Positions 24,536 through 33,780 of a stretch of DNA of 35,211 nt are shown piece by piece. Under the pieces are notes generated by a model, which did no database searches, was not told the DNA's origin, and saw nothing but the letters and a program-made list of their open reading frames with translations. The position numbers and the translations under genes were made by a program. The first letter of the stretch is position 1, and each line of letters opens with the position of its first letter. This DNA comes from TTA-H9 sp002071415 (GTDB lineage: Bacteria > Bacteroidota > Bacteroidia > Bacteroidales > TTA-H9): assembly GCA_035411425.1 (NCBI GenBank), contig DAONSX010000023.1, positions 1-35,211 on the forward strand, written 5' to 3'.

Positions 24536-25966
24536 TTGAAAAAGATTCACATTTTAGTGGTTAAATCGTATTTAGGGCCATTGGTGCTTACATTTTTCAT
24601 CGCACTTTTCGTCCTTTTGATGCAATTTTTATGGAAATACGTCGACGATCTGGTAGGTAAAGGGCTCGAATGGTTCCATATTGCCAATCTAATGGTTTAC
24701 GCTTCTACAACCTTCGTTCCTCTTGCTTTACCTCTGGCTATCCTGCTTTCTTCAATCATGACTTTCGGAAATCTTGGCGAACACTATGAACTCGTGGCCA
24801 TGAAATCGGCCGGCATCAGTCTGGGCAAAGCCATGCGTCCACTTATCGTTCTATCGGTATTGATAAGCATTGGAGCCTTTTTATTCAGCAATATGGTTCT
24901 TCCGGTGGCCAACCTGAAATTCAAATCTTTACTGTATGATATCCGTAAACAAAAGCTGGCATTGAATATACAGCCGGGCTTATTCTACAACGGAATTGAC
25001 AATTACACCATCAGGGTCGATCAAAAGAACGATGAAACCAACACCGTTTACGGCGTAATCATTTACGATCATAGTGCTCAGTTGGGCAACATGAAGTTTA
25101 CCACAGCCAGTGAAGGTAAAATGCAGCTTACCCCTGACGAAAAATTCCTTATTTTTACACTTCATAATGGTTATAACTATGAAGAATTGTTCAACGAGAA
25201 AGATTATCGCAATCGCAGGCAGTTCCAAATCGTACGATTCGATGAGAATAGGCAGAAATTCGATATGACCGGGTTTGGGCTTCAACGAACAGATGAGGAA
25301 TTATTTCGTAAAAACTACCAGATGATGAATGTGAGCCAGTTGAATTATGCCATAGACTCACTCGAGAAAGAATACAGAATACGGGTAAAGGAAGTCTCAC
25401 GTTCCATCTATTCGCGATATTCCATTTTGCAAAATGCAGATACATTGCACAAAGAAACTTCCATGAGATTTTCTCTGGGGCAGCTCGATGCTAGCGAAAG
25501 GGAAAGGGTTATCACAATTGCTCTTCAAAACACGAGAAACCTGAAGGAATATTTATCGGTTACGGAAAATGATCAGAGGATACGAAATACTCTGATCAAC
25601 CGCCATAAAGTCGTTTGGCATCAAAAATTTACCCTCTCTATTGCTTGTTTGTTGTTTTTTTTCATAGGAGCCCCGCTGGGAGCCATTGTAAGAAAAGGGG
25701 GGCTAGGTCTTCCTGTAGTAATGTCTGCTTTCATTTTCATCATCTTCCATATTATCTCTATTACGGGAGAAAAATATGCCATAACCGGAAGTGCAATGGT
25801 TGCCCCGGCAGTTTGGACCTCTACCCTCGTCATGTTTCCCCTTGGAATATGGCTTACATGGAAGGCTATTTCCGACAGTCCTATTCTCGACATGGATACT
25901 TATAACCGATTTTTCAACCATTTTATTCCAAAAAAATGGAAGCTCCCCTTATCAGAACAAGTATAA
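24536..25966 (+). CDS. LptF/LptG-family permease (lipopolysaccharide export)
   Basis: 476 residues, YjgP/YjgQ family. These inner-membrane permeases work with LptB to extract lipopolysaccharide and pass it to the periplasmic bridge. N-terminal helices lie at about 12-32, 48-75 and 100-122, with a GNLGEHYELVAMKSAGIS coupling segment at about 81-98. A large periplasmic region with a charged helical insertion (about 250-355) follows, then three C-terminal helices from about 363. The insertion makes it longer than the ~360-residue E. coli proteins, as is usual in Bacteroidetes. The start is TTG, supported by the promoter just upstream and by the conserved KKIHILVVKSYLGPL beginning. Glycosyltransferase genes follow, which fits envelope glycolipid work. 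Confidence 0.9.
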   Translation: MKKIHILVVKSYLGPLVLTFFIALFVLLMQFLWKYVDDLVGKGLEWFHIANLMVYASTTFVPLALPLAILLSSIMTFGNLGEHYELVAMKSAGISLGKAMRPLIVLSVLISIGAFLFSNMVLPVANLKFKSLLYDIRKQKLALNIQPGLFYNGIDNYTIRVDQKNDETNTVYGVIIYDHSAQLGNMKFTTASEGKMQLTPDEKFLIFTLHNGYNYEELFNEKDYRNRRQFQIVRFDENRQKFDMTGFGLQRTDEELFRKNYQMMNVSQLNYAIDSLEKEYRIRVKEVSRSIYSRYSILQNADTLHKETSMRFSLGQLDASERERVITIALQNTRNLKEYLSVTENDQRIRNTLINRHKVVWHQKFTLSIACLLFFFIGAPLGAIVRKGGLGLPVVMSAFIFIIFHIISITGEKYAITGSAMVAPAVWTSTLVMFPLGIWLTWKAISDSPILDMDTYNRFFNHFIPKKWKLPLSEQV

Positions 25967-26007
25967 ACTGAGAATCATCAACACTTCAGTATGCGAATAG
26001 AATAAAA

Positions 26008-27213
26008 ATGGATATACTCTTTTTATGCAACAAGCCACCGTTTCCAGCCCGTGAGGGAGGTCCCATAGCAATGAATATGCTCATAGAAGGACTGATCGAA
26101 CAGGGGCATCAGGTGAAAGTTTTGACAGTTAGCTCTTATAAATATCCCTTTCGTCCGGAATTAATTCCTCCCGACTATATGGAAGCTACCTGCATAGAGG
26201 CAGTCGAAGTGGATCTTCATATTCGCCCCTTTAAAGCTTTTATCAATTTATTCGCCAGAAAATCTTATCACGTAGAACGTTTCATTTCGAAGACTTTCCG
26301 CCGGAGACTTATCAATATTCTCCAAGAGCATGAATTCGACATCGTCCAACTGGAAACCGTCTTTTTATGTCCCTACCTCCCGGATATAAGGAATCATTCG
26401 ATGGCCCGTATCGTATTGCGGACGCACAACATCGAACACCTTATTTGGAAGCGATTATGGGAAAACAGCAAGCCTGGACCGAAAAAAGTCTATCTTAAAC
26501 ATCTCTGGACAACTTTAAGGAAATACGAGTTGGGGATTCTAGATAAAGCAGATGGAATTGTTGCCATTACTCGCAAAGATGCCGAATTCCTTAAACCATT
26601 TACACGGGTTCCCATCATTGATATTTCGTTTGGGATAGATAGTTCGCAATTTCCTGAACCTACTTATGACGATTGTGAAATCCCTTCGCTTTTTCATATT
26701 GGCAGCATGGATTGGATACCGAATCAGGAAGGTATTCAATGGTTTCTGTCAGAAGTATGGCCAAAAGTGTACGATAATTTTCCTTTTTTGAAATTTTATC
26801 TTGCTGGCCGAAATATGCCCGAATGGCTTTTGAATGGTTTCTGGCCTAATGTTGTAGTTTTGGGTGAAGTGGAAGATGCCCGAAAATTCATGCTGTCGAA
26901 GTGGATTATGGTTGTTCCTTTGCTGGCCGGTAGTGGAATTCGGGTGAAAATCATAGAAGCTATGGCTAATGGCAGGCCGGTTATTGCCTCTCCCATTGGA
27001 GCCGAAGGGATAGAATATACAGAAGGGGAAAATATCCTGCTGGCTTCTACTCCCGACCAATTTCTCGAAGCCATTCGAAAATGCATAGATAACCCACAGT
27101 TTGCTATCCAGTTGGGACGTAATGCACACTTACTCGTCATGAAAGAACATGACAGACGAAAACTCATCACCGAACTCACTCATTTTTACCATCGCCTTGT
27201 ATATACTCCTTAA
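26008..27213 (+). CDS. GT4-type glycosyltransferase
   Basis: 401 residues, GT-B fold. The N-terminal domain begins MDILFLCNKPPFPAREGGP, the usual glycosyltransferase-4 loop. RTHNIEHLIW (138-147) is typical of this subgroup. The C-terminal sugar-nucleotide domain contains GSMDWIPN (232-239) and the conserved GSGIRVKIIEAMANGRPV (308-325), whose Glu contacts the donor sugar. The donor and acceptor are unknown. It follows the LptF/LptG-type permease by 41 bases with no promoter box seen, so co-transcription is likely. It probably builds an envelope glycan. Confidence 0.88.
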   Translation: MDILFLCNKPPFPAREGGPIAMNMLIEGLIEQGHQVKVLTVSSYKYPFRPELIPPDYMEATCIEAVEVDLHIRPFKAFINLFARKSYHVERFISKTFRRRLINILQEHEFDIVQLETVFLCPYLPDIRNHSMARIVLRTHNIEHLIWKRLWENSKPGPKKVYLKHLWTTLRKYELGILDKADGIVAITRKDAEFLKPFTRVPIIDISFGIDSSQFPEPTYDDCEIPSLFHIGSMDWIPNQEGIQWFLSEVWPKVYDNFPFLKFYLAGRNMPEWLLNGFWPNVVVLGEVEDARKFMLSKWIMVVPLLAGSGIRVKIIEAMANGRPVIASPIGAEGIEYTEGENILLASTPDQFLEAIRKCIDNPQFAIQLGRNAHLLVMKEHDRRKLITELTHFYHRLVYTP

Positions 27214-27257
27214 CCTATATTCGCCCTTTCTGATTTTTTCATTCGACCAAGGACTCG

Positions 27258-27265
27258 TAATTTTG
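27258..27265 (+). promoter_or_regulatory. -7 box before the second glycosyltransferase
   Basis: TAATTTTG, an exact consensus, 24 bases upstream of the ATG at 27290, with a T-rich stretch at the -33 position. The second glycosyltransferase may be transcribed on its own as well as from upstream. Confidence 0.45.
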
Positions 27266-27289
27266 CAAGAATGCAACAATGAATAAAGG

Positions 27290-28459
27290 ATGAAATTACT
27301 GGTGATACTTTCGCGCGTGCCCTATCCACTTGAAAAAGGAGATAAACTCAGGGCTTATCACCAAATCCGTTGCCTTTCGAAATATCATCAAATTACCCTC
27401 ATAGCTCTTACCGACCAAAAGGTCCATCCTCAGGCAAAAGATAAGCTGCTGAACTTCTGTGATGAAGTTTATTTCTTGAAATTAAATAAATTAGGAATAC
27501 TACTTAATGTCATTGGCGCCTTTTTTCGCGGATGGCCATTGCAAATAGGTTATTTCTATAATAAAAAAGTAAAGAAGGAAATTGATTCCATCGTCCGTCA
27601 AGTAAAACCCAACCATATTTATTGTCAACTGATTCGAACTGCAGAATACATCCATGACTTTGATATTCCTAAAACCATTGACTTCCAGGATACTTTTTCA
27701 ATAGGCATGAAACGTCGTTACGAAAAGGCCAATTTTCTTCTCAAACCATTCTTCCATCTTGAATACAAACGTCTGATGCGTTACGAACGAAGAATATTCG
27801 ACTTGTTTCATAATCACACTCTCATTTCCTGCCCCGACAAAGAGCTTTTCCCTCACCCTAACAAATATAAAATTTTTATCATCGAAAATGGAGTCGATTT
27901 CGAGTATTTCGAAACAAAATCTCCAATTAAGAAATACGAAGTAATCTTTACAGGAAATATGGGATATCCGCCAAATATCGACGCAGCATTTTATTTAGCC
28001 AACGAGATTATGCCCCTTGTGAGAAAACAATTCCCCCAGGCTCATTTAGTTCTGGCTGGAGCGACACCCCATCCAAAAATCAAAAGATTAGCCAACACTT
28101 ATACCATTGTAACAGGATGGGTTGATGATATCCGTGAATGGTACGACACTTCTATGATTTTTATAGCTCCCATGCGCCTTGGAACAGGCTTACAAAATAA
28201 ACTTCTCGAAGCTATGGCCATGCATCTACCCTGTATTACCTCTTCACTGGCCAATGAGGCCTTGCATGCAATTCCCAATGAAGAAATCCTGATAGGAGAT
28301 TCGGCCGAAGAGTATGCCAATCATATCATAGATTTACTCGTAAACCCTGCACTCTATAATAAATTAATCCTCAATGGACATCGATTCGTAATCGAGAATT
28401 ACAGTTGGGAAAATGCCTCGGAAAAATTGAATGCCATACTCACTCATCAAAAGGATTGA
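27290..28459 (+). CDS. GT4-type glycosyltransferase (Stp1-like subgroup)
   Basis: 389 residues, GT-B fold, starting MKLLVILSRVPYPLEKGDKLRAYH in pattern (Gly-Asp-Lys loop near 17-19). DFQDTFSIGMKRRYE (131-145) and ENGVDFEYF (199-207) are typical of the subgroup annotated as Stp1-like sugar transferases. The donor-binding motif GTGLQNKLLEAMAMHLP lies at 298-314. The substrate is unknown. It is 76 bases after the previous glycosyltransferase and probably serves the same pathway. The 3' neighbour is convergent and no clear terminator lies between. Confidence 0.86.
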   Translation: MKLLVILSRVPYPLEKGDKLRAYHQIRCLSKYHQITLIALTDQKVHPQAKDKLLNFCDEVYFLKLNKLGILLNVIGAFFRGWPLQIGYFYNKKVKKEIDSIVRQVKPNHIYCQLIRTAEYIHDFDIPKTIDFQDTFSIGMKRRYEKANFLLKPFFHLEYKRLMRYERRIFDLFHNHTLISCPDKELFPHPNKYKIFIIENGVDFEYFETKSPIKKYEVIFTGNMGYPPNIDAAFYLANEIMPLVRKQFPQAHLVLAGATPHPKIKRLANTYTIVTGWVDDIREWYDTSMIFIAPMRLGTGLQNKLLEAMAMHLPCITSSLANEALHAIPNEEILIGDSAEEYANHIIDLLVNPALYNKLILNGHRFVIENYSWENASEKLNAILTHQKD

Positions 28460-28588
28460 AAAGTCAAATAATTACTTATAACTCCCTCCTTCTCTCACAT
28501 AAATATTTCTTTTCCCGTAAAAAATTCGAATAAACCATAAGAATTCTGGAATAGTTATTATAAACGATTGATACACGTTCTCAGAGGT

Positions 28589-29146
28589 TTACTTCTTATG
28601 GTCATCGTATTCCTTTTTAAAATTTTCCCACGACATCTTAAGATAATGGTTTTCGGCAAAATATACGAGTATTGGCATCATCTCTTCGGGTTTTAGGTAT
28701 CCTTCAAAAGAAGTCAATTTCTGATTGTTTTCATCCAGTATCACATAAGAAGGATAATACATACGACCCTGAAGTAAGGCAATAGCTAACTGGTGTGCTG
28801 ATTTTTTGCTAGATGGACAAGTATTCACGTAAATTTTTCCGTTATATCTAATCGAATCACATCGTTCGGCATTCAATTTTCCACAATAGAAGTGTTCATT
28901 CATGTAAGATGCTACGGCTTTTTCGGAAAAGGTAGTAGCATCCATTTTTTTACACCAACCACACCAATCGGTGTATACATCGATAAATACCTTTTTCTTT
29001 ATCTTTCCTTCGTTTTTTGCAATGGCCGATTCGAATGTCTGCCATTGAACAGTGGATTTTTCTTCAGGCTGAAATGCTATCGTTGTTGTAAGTAACACAA
29101 CAAACAGAACAAGTCTTAATTTTGCAGATTTCACGAATGAATCCAT
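28589..29146 (-). CDS. Exported thioredoxin-like protein
   Basis: 185 residues from ATG 29146. A hydrophobic N-terminal segment (about 9-25, LRLVLFVVLLTTTIAF) looks like a signal peptide. The redox motif WCGWC lies at 61-65 and a probable cis-Pro at 122 (YYPSY), so this is a thioredoxin-fold protein of the DUF255/thioredoxin-7 type acting in the periplasm. Three further Cys (78, 86, 110) are unusual. An alternative ATG at 29173 lies upstream of a consensus -7 box and is less likely. Reduction or isomerisation of exported proteins is the probable role; the partner is unknown. Confidence 0.85.
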   Translation of the reverse strand: MDSFVKSAKLRLVLFVVLLTTTIAFQPEEKSTVQWQTFESAIAKNEGKIKKKVFIDVYTDWCGWCKKMDATTFSEKAVASYMNEHFYCGKLNAERCDSIRYNGKIYVNTCPSSKKSAHQLAIALLQGRMYYPSYVILDENNQKLTSFEGYLKPEEMMPILVYFAENHYLKMSWENFKKEYDDHKK

Positions 29147-29155
29147 TTGGTTGTA

Positions 29156-29163
29156 CAAAAATA
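29156..29163 (-). promoter_or_regulatory. -7 box of the thioredoxin-like gene
   Basis: TATTTTTG on the minus strand, with TTTG 22 bases upstream (29189-29186). Transcription would start within a few bases of ATG 29146, giving a near-leaderless mRNA, or translation begins further in at a GTG. Confidence 0.4.
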
Positions 29164-29258
29164 AATCATACATGAATCATAATGGCAAACCCCGTCCAGT
29201 TATGCATCATATTTGAAACATAAAACTACCCGCTTACATATCGGATAAAAAGAATGAT

Positions 29259-30317
29259 ATGCCCGAATTAACTTACGAATTTGTAAAATCTCTCCCCAAA
29301 GCTGAACTTCATTGTCATCTTGATGGATCATTAAGAATGGGTACTATTTTAGAACTTGCGAAGGAGCAAAATATTGAATTACCAGCTTGGGACGAAGAAA
29401 ACATGAAAAAAATTCTAGTTCCGCCTCTCACTTGCGAAAGTCTTGAAGAGTATTTAAAACCATTCGATATTCCTGTATCAGTTCTTCAGACCCGTGAGGC
29501 ACTTGAAAGGGCTACCTATGAGCTGGCTCAAGACTGTGCAGAAGGAAACATCAGGTATCTTGAGATTCGATTTGCTCCGGTATTGGATACACAAAAGGGT
29601 TTGTCGTTGTAGATGTCGTTCAGGCAGTATTGAATGGAAAAAAACGAGCCGAATGTAATTTCAATATGATTATTAGGAATCATTATTTGTTCTATTCGTC
29701 ATAATAATCCAGAAGAATCGCTCAAGGCTGCAGAACTTACAGTAGCTTTCAAAAACAAAGGAATTGTAGGTTTCGACCTTGCAGGAGCCGAAGATGGTTT
29801 CCCTGCCAAACATTTCAAAGAGGCTTTTTCGCTGATAATCAATAATAATATCAATGCGACGGTCCATGCCGGTGAAGCATACAGTCCCGAATCGATCCAT
29901 CAGGCTCTTCACATGGTTAGCGCGAACAGAATTGGACATGGTACTCGACTGCGCGAAAGTGGCGACCTGATGAACTACATGAACGACCACCGCATTCCTA
30001 TCGAAATATGTATCACATCGAACGTTCAAACCAAAGCCGTCGACAGTTTACAAAACCACCCCATACCCTTTTATTATGATTATGGCTTGAGAGTTACACT
30101 GAATACCGATAATCGTTTAATTTTAAATACTACTCTTACAAACGAATATATGATTGCCATCAAAAATTTTTGATTTACTGATAAAGATCTTATCGTATTA
30201 ATAATCAATGGATTCAAATCAGCCTTCCTCAACCATTCCGAAAAAGTTCAACTCATTCATCGAGTATTGGATGAAATGGCTGATTTAGGTATGCCTGTAA
30301 AACGCGAATATCTATAA
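29259..30317 (+). pseudogene. add: Broken adenosine deaminase gene
   Basis: The intact part starts MPELTYEFVKSLPKAELHCH; metal ligands HCHLDGS, VHAGE, GHGTRL and NTDN are all still encoded. The frame is lost near 29608 (consistent with one missing base; TAG at 29610-29612). The coding sense continues in another frame (VDVVQAVLNGKKRAECNFNM) and returns to the first frame near 29672 through a one-base gain, as GIIICSIRHNNPEESL. It then runs to a TGA at 30171-30173, after which the original C-terminus (FTDKDLIV to KREYL) follows in frame to a stop at 30315-30317. Two compensating frameshifts plus a nonsense codon mean no full-length enzyme. The lesions look recent because the rest is well preserved. 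Sequencing error is possible but would need three errors. Confidence 0.88.
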
Positions 30318-30707
30318 ATTAACCGAAAAATAAATTATAAGTTCATAAAACTTGAGGTGGAATTTATTTGCCTTCGTTAATTGTCATTCCATTGACTGAT
30401 AACGACTTTTACGAAAGAATTGTAATGCCTTTCACCAGAATTTTATCAGAAAATATTCGTCATTGAAATTATATTACTCTGTTTCGAAAATTTACTTGAA
30501 GATTAAATTTTACCTTAGCAGAGATTTCATCTTCAAGAAAACACTAAATTCAGAAGAGGATATCCCAAAATATATTGATTAGTAAGTATATATAAAAAGG
30601 CTTACCATCATATTTTTATTATGGAATAAAAAAATGTATTTTCGTTGGAAAATTTATAGGTTAGAATTAATGCTAAAGGAATTATTTTGTAAAAAATTTC
30701 TAAGCGA
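30318..30707. other. Gene-free AT-rich spacer with a possible coding remnant
   Basis: No gene of normal length. One stretch (30368-30466) reads as protein-like in one frame (LPSLIVIPLTDNDFYERIVM) but has no start signal, is bounded by stops and is not recognised. Apart from that nothing is seen, and no consensus -7 box was found just before the next gene. Confidence 0.3.
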
Positions 30708-32774
30708 ATGAAAAACAATCATTTCAAATACTCTACGGCATTATTTCTTGGAATAATAACTCAGCTTACGCAGATAAGTTGGTTAAGGAGCATTTTTGCG
30801 CTTTTTGACGGGAATGAGATTCTTTCTGGAATTTGCCTTGCAATCTGGATGTTGTTTACGGGTTTGGGAACAAAAATAAATGGGCAACAATTTTTTGGCA
30901 AACATAGTATATTTCCATCCATTGCCTTCGTTATGCAGGGTTTCTTTCCCCTAATTATGGATGTTTTGGCAATTGCATTTCGTAATCATATTTTTATTGC
31001 AGGCGTCATGCCTCCAATTCATTGGGTAGCTGCATTTATTTTCGTCTGGCTCGCTCCTTTTTGCTTCTTGTCGGGAATGCTATATGCATGGCTTGTGCTG
31101 CAAGCCGATGGTCCGAAAATTTACGGGATGGAATCCATTGGTGGCATGCTGGCAGGTATTTTTTCTATTGTCTTGCTGCTTTTATTCCCGAATAATCAGA
31201 TAAGTTTCTACCTGATCATTGCACTTGCTTTCATCAATACTACCCTTTGGCTAAATATTCAATACCGTTTCAAATTCCTGTTTACATTGGTTCTGTTTAT
31301 ACTCATTATTGTGCCTTTAATAAAGGTAAATTTTCCAGAAAAAGCCAATCAAAAACTTTTCGAAGGCCAGCATTTGCTTTCGACGCTTGAGACTCCCATA
31401 GGCAGGCTTCATCTTACCGAGTACTACGGAGATACGAATATCTATGTGAATGGGCAACCCTATTGTAGTTCTTATCGAGGCCCCGAACCGACTGAAAATC
31501 TCCATTTTACCATGCTACAGAAACCTTATGCAAAATCTCTGTTGATTTTAGGGGAAATCGTTCCACGGCTGCTCGAGGAAACCCAATCATGGAATTTCGA
31601 CCAGATAGTTGCCATCGAGCCCAATCCCTTTGTATGGCCATGGATCGAAGAATTCATTAAAAGCCCGGCTATTCCGAATATTCGACTTGAAAAAGGAGAT
31701 GCCATTCATCAGATAAAAACGCTGCACGAAACATGGGATGTAATTATCATCAACAACAGCGACCCCGTAAATTTATCTTCCAATAGATGGTTATGTGTTG
31801 AATTTTTCTGCTTATTGAAAGAAAAATTGAATCATAATGGGATAATATGTTGCAGGCTTCCTTCGGCCGTAAATTATCCCGAAAGCCAAATGCTTCGAGT
31901 ATATTCATGCCTTTACCAGACATTATCGAAATATTTTAGCCAAGTTCTTCCTGTTATCGGGACTCAAACTTGGTTTCTCGCTTCTGATTCGCCGCTCAAT
32001 CCTAACTGGCATGTTCTGATGAAAAACCCTCCAGTAGCTTCCAACTATGTGAATCCTAACTATTTCGATCCTCAGGAACTCATTAGCAAAAGCAATGACC
32101 TCCTATCGCGACTCGATCGGGATGCACCACTCAATACTGCTTTTCGTCCTTCGGCTTTTGCTTTTCAATCATTTTACTGGCTCAGGTTGAATTCAGCTAA
32201 GCTTTTATGGATTTTCCCCGCAATTATCGTGCTGATCATAATTCTTCTGTGGCGCCAACCCCGCAAAGGAATAATAGTATTTTTAGGTGGATTTACTGCC
32301 TCAACAGGCCAAATTTTAATCCTTTTGCTTACACAAATCATTTTGGGCAACCTTTATATTTTAACCGGTCTAATTTTTGGACTTTTCATGGGGGGCTTAG
32401 CCTTAGGCTCTCTTTCGAAATCATTTTCAAATGCAAAACCTTCTTTTGTTCTTTTATTTATGGGATTGACCTTGTTGGTCCCCTCTGCTATTCTTAGCCG
32501 TATTGGCCCATGGAGGTTTCCAGAATTCCTTTCTTACTTCATCATTTTTGCCGACGTGATTGGGCTTTCCTATCTCATGGGATTGTTGTATAGAATTAGT
32601 CTCGCTACTTCTCAAACTCTGGCAGCCAAATTCTATGCCGCCGATCTTGCGGGTGCTACACTTGGCATGTTGATTCCAACACTCTTCCTAATCCCATTCT
32701 TGGGTATCCCAGCCACTGCATCCATTATTACACTCATCTGCATTATTGCTTCTATTATGAATTATAAACTATAA
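30708..32774 (+). CDS. Membrane protein with a degenerate spermidine-synthase-like domain
   Basis: 688 residues. An N-terminal block of about six hydrophobic helices (about 8-205) is followed by a soluble Rossmann-like domain (about 220-430) and a second helix block (about 483-688). The soluble part aligns by eye with spermidine synthase: ENLHFTML in place of EXYHEM, AIEPNPF (302-308), GDAI (330-333) and DPVNLSSNRW. However, the glycine-rich GGGDG is replaced by LILGEIVPRL (279-288), and the first catalytic Asp of the DxxDP motif appears to be Asn350. Polyamine synthesis is therefore unlikely; a different SAM-using or non-catalytic role is inferred. Fused membrane/SpeE-like proteins are known but poorly characterised. 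Confidence 0.8.
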   Translation: MKNNHFKYSTALFLGIITQLTQISWLRSIFALFDGNEILSGICLAIWMLFTGLGTKINGQQFFGKHSIFPSIAFVMQGFFPLIMDVLAIAFRNHIFIAGVMPPIHWVAAFIFVWLAPFCFLSGMLYAWLVLQADGPKIYGMESIGGMLAGIFSIVLLLLFPNNQISFYLIIALAFINTTLWLNIQYRFKFLFTLVLFILIIVPLIKVNFPEKANQKLFEGQHLLSTLETPIGRLHLTEYYGDTNIYVNGQPYCSSYRGPEPTENLHFTMLQKPYAKSLLILGEIVPRLLEETQSWNFDQIVAIEPNPFVWPWIEEFIKSPAIPNIRLEKGDAIHQIKTLHETWDVIIINNSDPVNLSSNRWLCVEFFCLLKEKLNHNGIICCRLPSAVNYPESQMLRVYSCLYQTLSKYFSQVLPVIGTQTWFLASDSPLNPNWHVLMKNPPVASNYVNPNYFDPQELISKSNDLLSRLDRDAPLNTAFRPSAFAFQSFYWLRLNSAKLLWIFPAIIVLIIILLWRQPRKGIIVFLGGFTASTGQILILLLTQIILGNLYILTGLIFGLFMGGLALGSLSKSFSNAKPSFVLLFMGLTLLVPSAILSRIGPWRFPEFLSYFIIFADVIGLSYLMGLLYRISLATSQTLAAKFYAADLAGATLGMLIPTLFLIPFLGIPATASIITLICIIASIMNYKL

Positions 32775-33737
32775 AAAATTATCGACTTAAATCGAAATTA
32801 AAATGATATTTTCGATAAAGTTAAAAAGTATCATCATCTGATAAAAATAGTTTCTGGAAACTTCCACAAATCCTTTGAAAAATTTATTTGTTTTTCCCCA
32901 CTAATTAATCAAACAAATTGAAAAGTATTCAAATATAACCAATTGCACTAAAAATTCTAAAAATCCAATTTTCACTTGAAACGAATAAAATTCAGTTTTA
33001 TCTGGATTTAAGTTTGTATCTAATCATTATTTGTTTTTGTGTATATTTTTTGCCGTTTATTGCATTTATAAAGGGCTTAAAATTTCCAAGGATATTTTTA
33101 TCTTATTATTTTAATGATTATTCCATTTTTTTAAATCACGAAATCCTTCAGAATACGAAAAGAGAAAGACTCGAGCCTGACTTAACCCTTTCTTACATAT
33201 TTCGTAACGTATTATGAATGAATTTATTTAATCCTGCAATAGAAGAATGAAAAAATATTATTTACTCTTTACATTTTAACTATTTATTATGAGGTTAGGA
33301 GGATTTAATAAGATAGCCGTATTTCAAGAATAGAATATTGGAAAAGAGGCAGGTAATAATCATAACGAAACAAAAAATCAGGCAAGGGATTCATTGTATA
33401 AAAAACTTTTCCAAAATATCAGGCCAATTGTTCATACCCAAAAGAAACCATGATATTTTCATCATTAAAAACAGGGTTCTTATTATAAAGGTTTGTACTC
33501 ATGAAGAAACTCAGTACGATGATAATTACAAAAAGATTCAACCCGAACAATTATTATTCAGGCGGTGGGAAATCTACCCTGCAACTTTTCTCAACGGTAA
33601 ATATTTTGTTCTCGATAATACGCCATCTCAACACAAAGGGCTTTTTTGATAAAGAGACTCCATTCATTTTTTATCCATTTCATGAAACTATGCTTAAAAT
33701 ATTTAATAAATCTTCTGTTGAATTTTCTAAAATGAAG
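32775..33737. other. AT-rich gene-poor kilobase with possible gene remains
   Basis: No convincing gene. A frame from about 33338 encodes protein-like text towards its end (PEQLLFRRWEIYPATFLNGK) and stops at 33647-33649. Shifting one base at the T6 run (33642-33647) continues it as DKETPFIFYPFHETM to a stop at 33738-33740, which looks like a frameshifted remnant. A consensus-like TAAGTTTG lies at 33009-33016, but the short frame after it is not convincing. An AGGAGG at 33297-33302 precedes no usable start. Confidence 0.3.
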
Positions 33738-33745
33738 TAACTTTG
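33738..33745 (+). promoter_or_regulatory. -7 box of the radical SAM gene
   Basis: TAACTTTG, an exact consensus. Its final G begins a GTG that is in frame with the gene but would lie upstream of the transcript start, so ATG 33781 is the real start. Confidence 0.5.
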
Positions 33746-33780
33746 TGAAATGGAATTATGGAAGTAAAGGAAACAATAGC

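Noticed and set aside
29117..29124. Plus-strand TAATTTTG box for the adenosine deaminase remnant
   Set aside because: It lies inside the thioredoxin-like coding sequence, 135 bases before the start, with no -33 element; likely chance.
33014..33217. 67-residue hydrophobic open frame
   Set aside because: It starts at a TTG inside a promoter-like box, in very AT-rich DNA, with no recognisable content.
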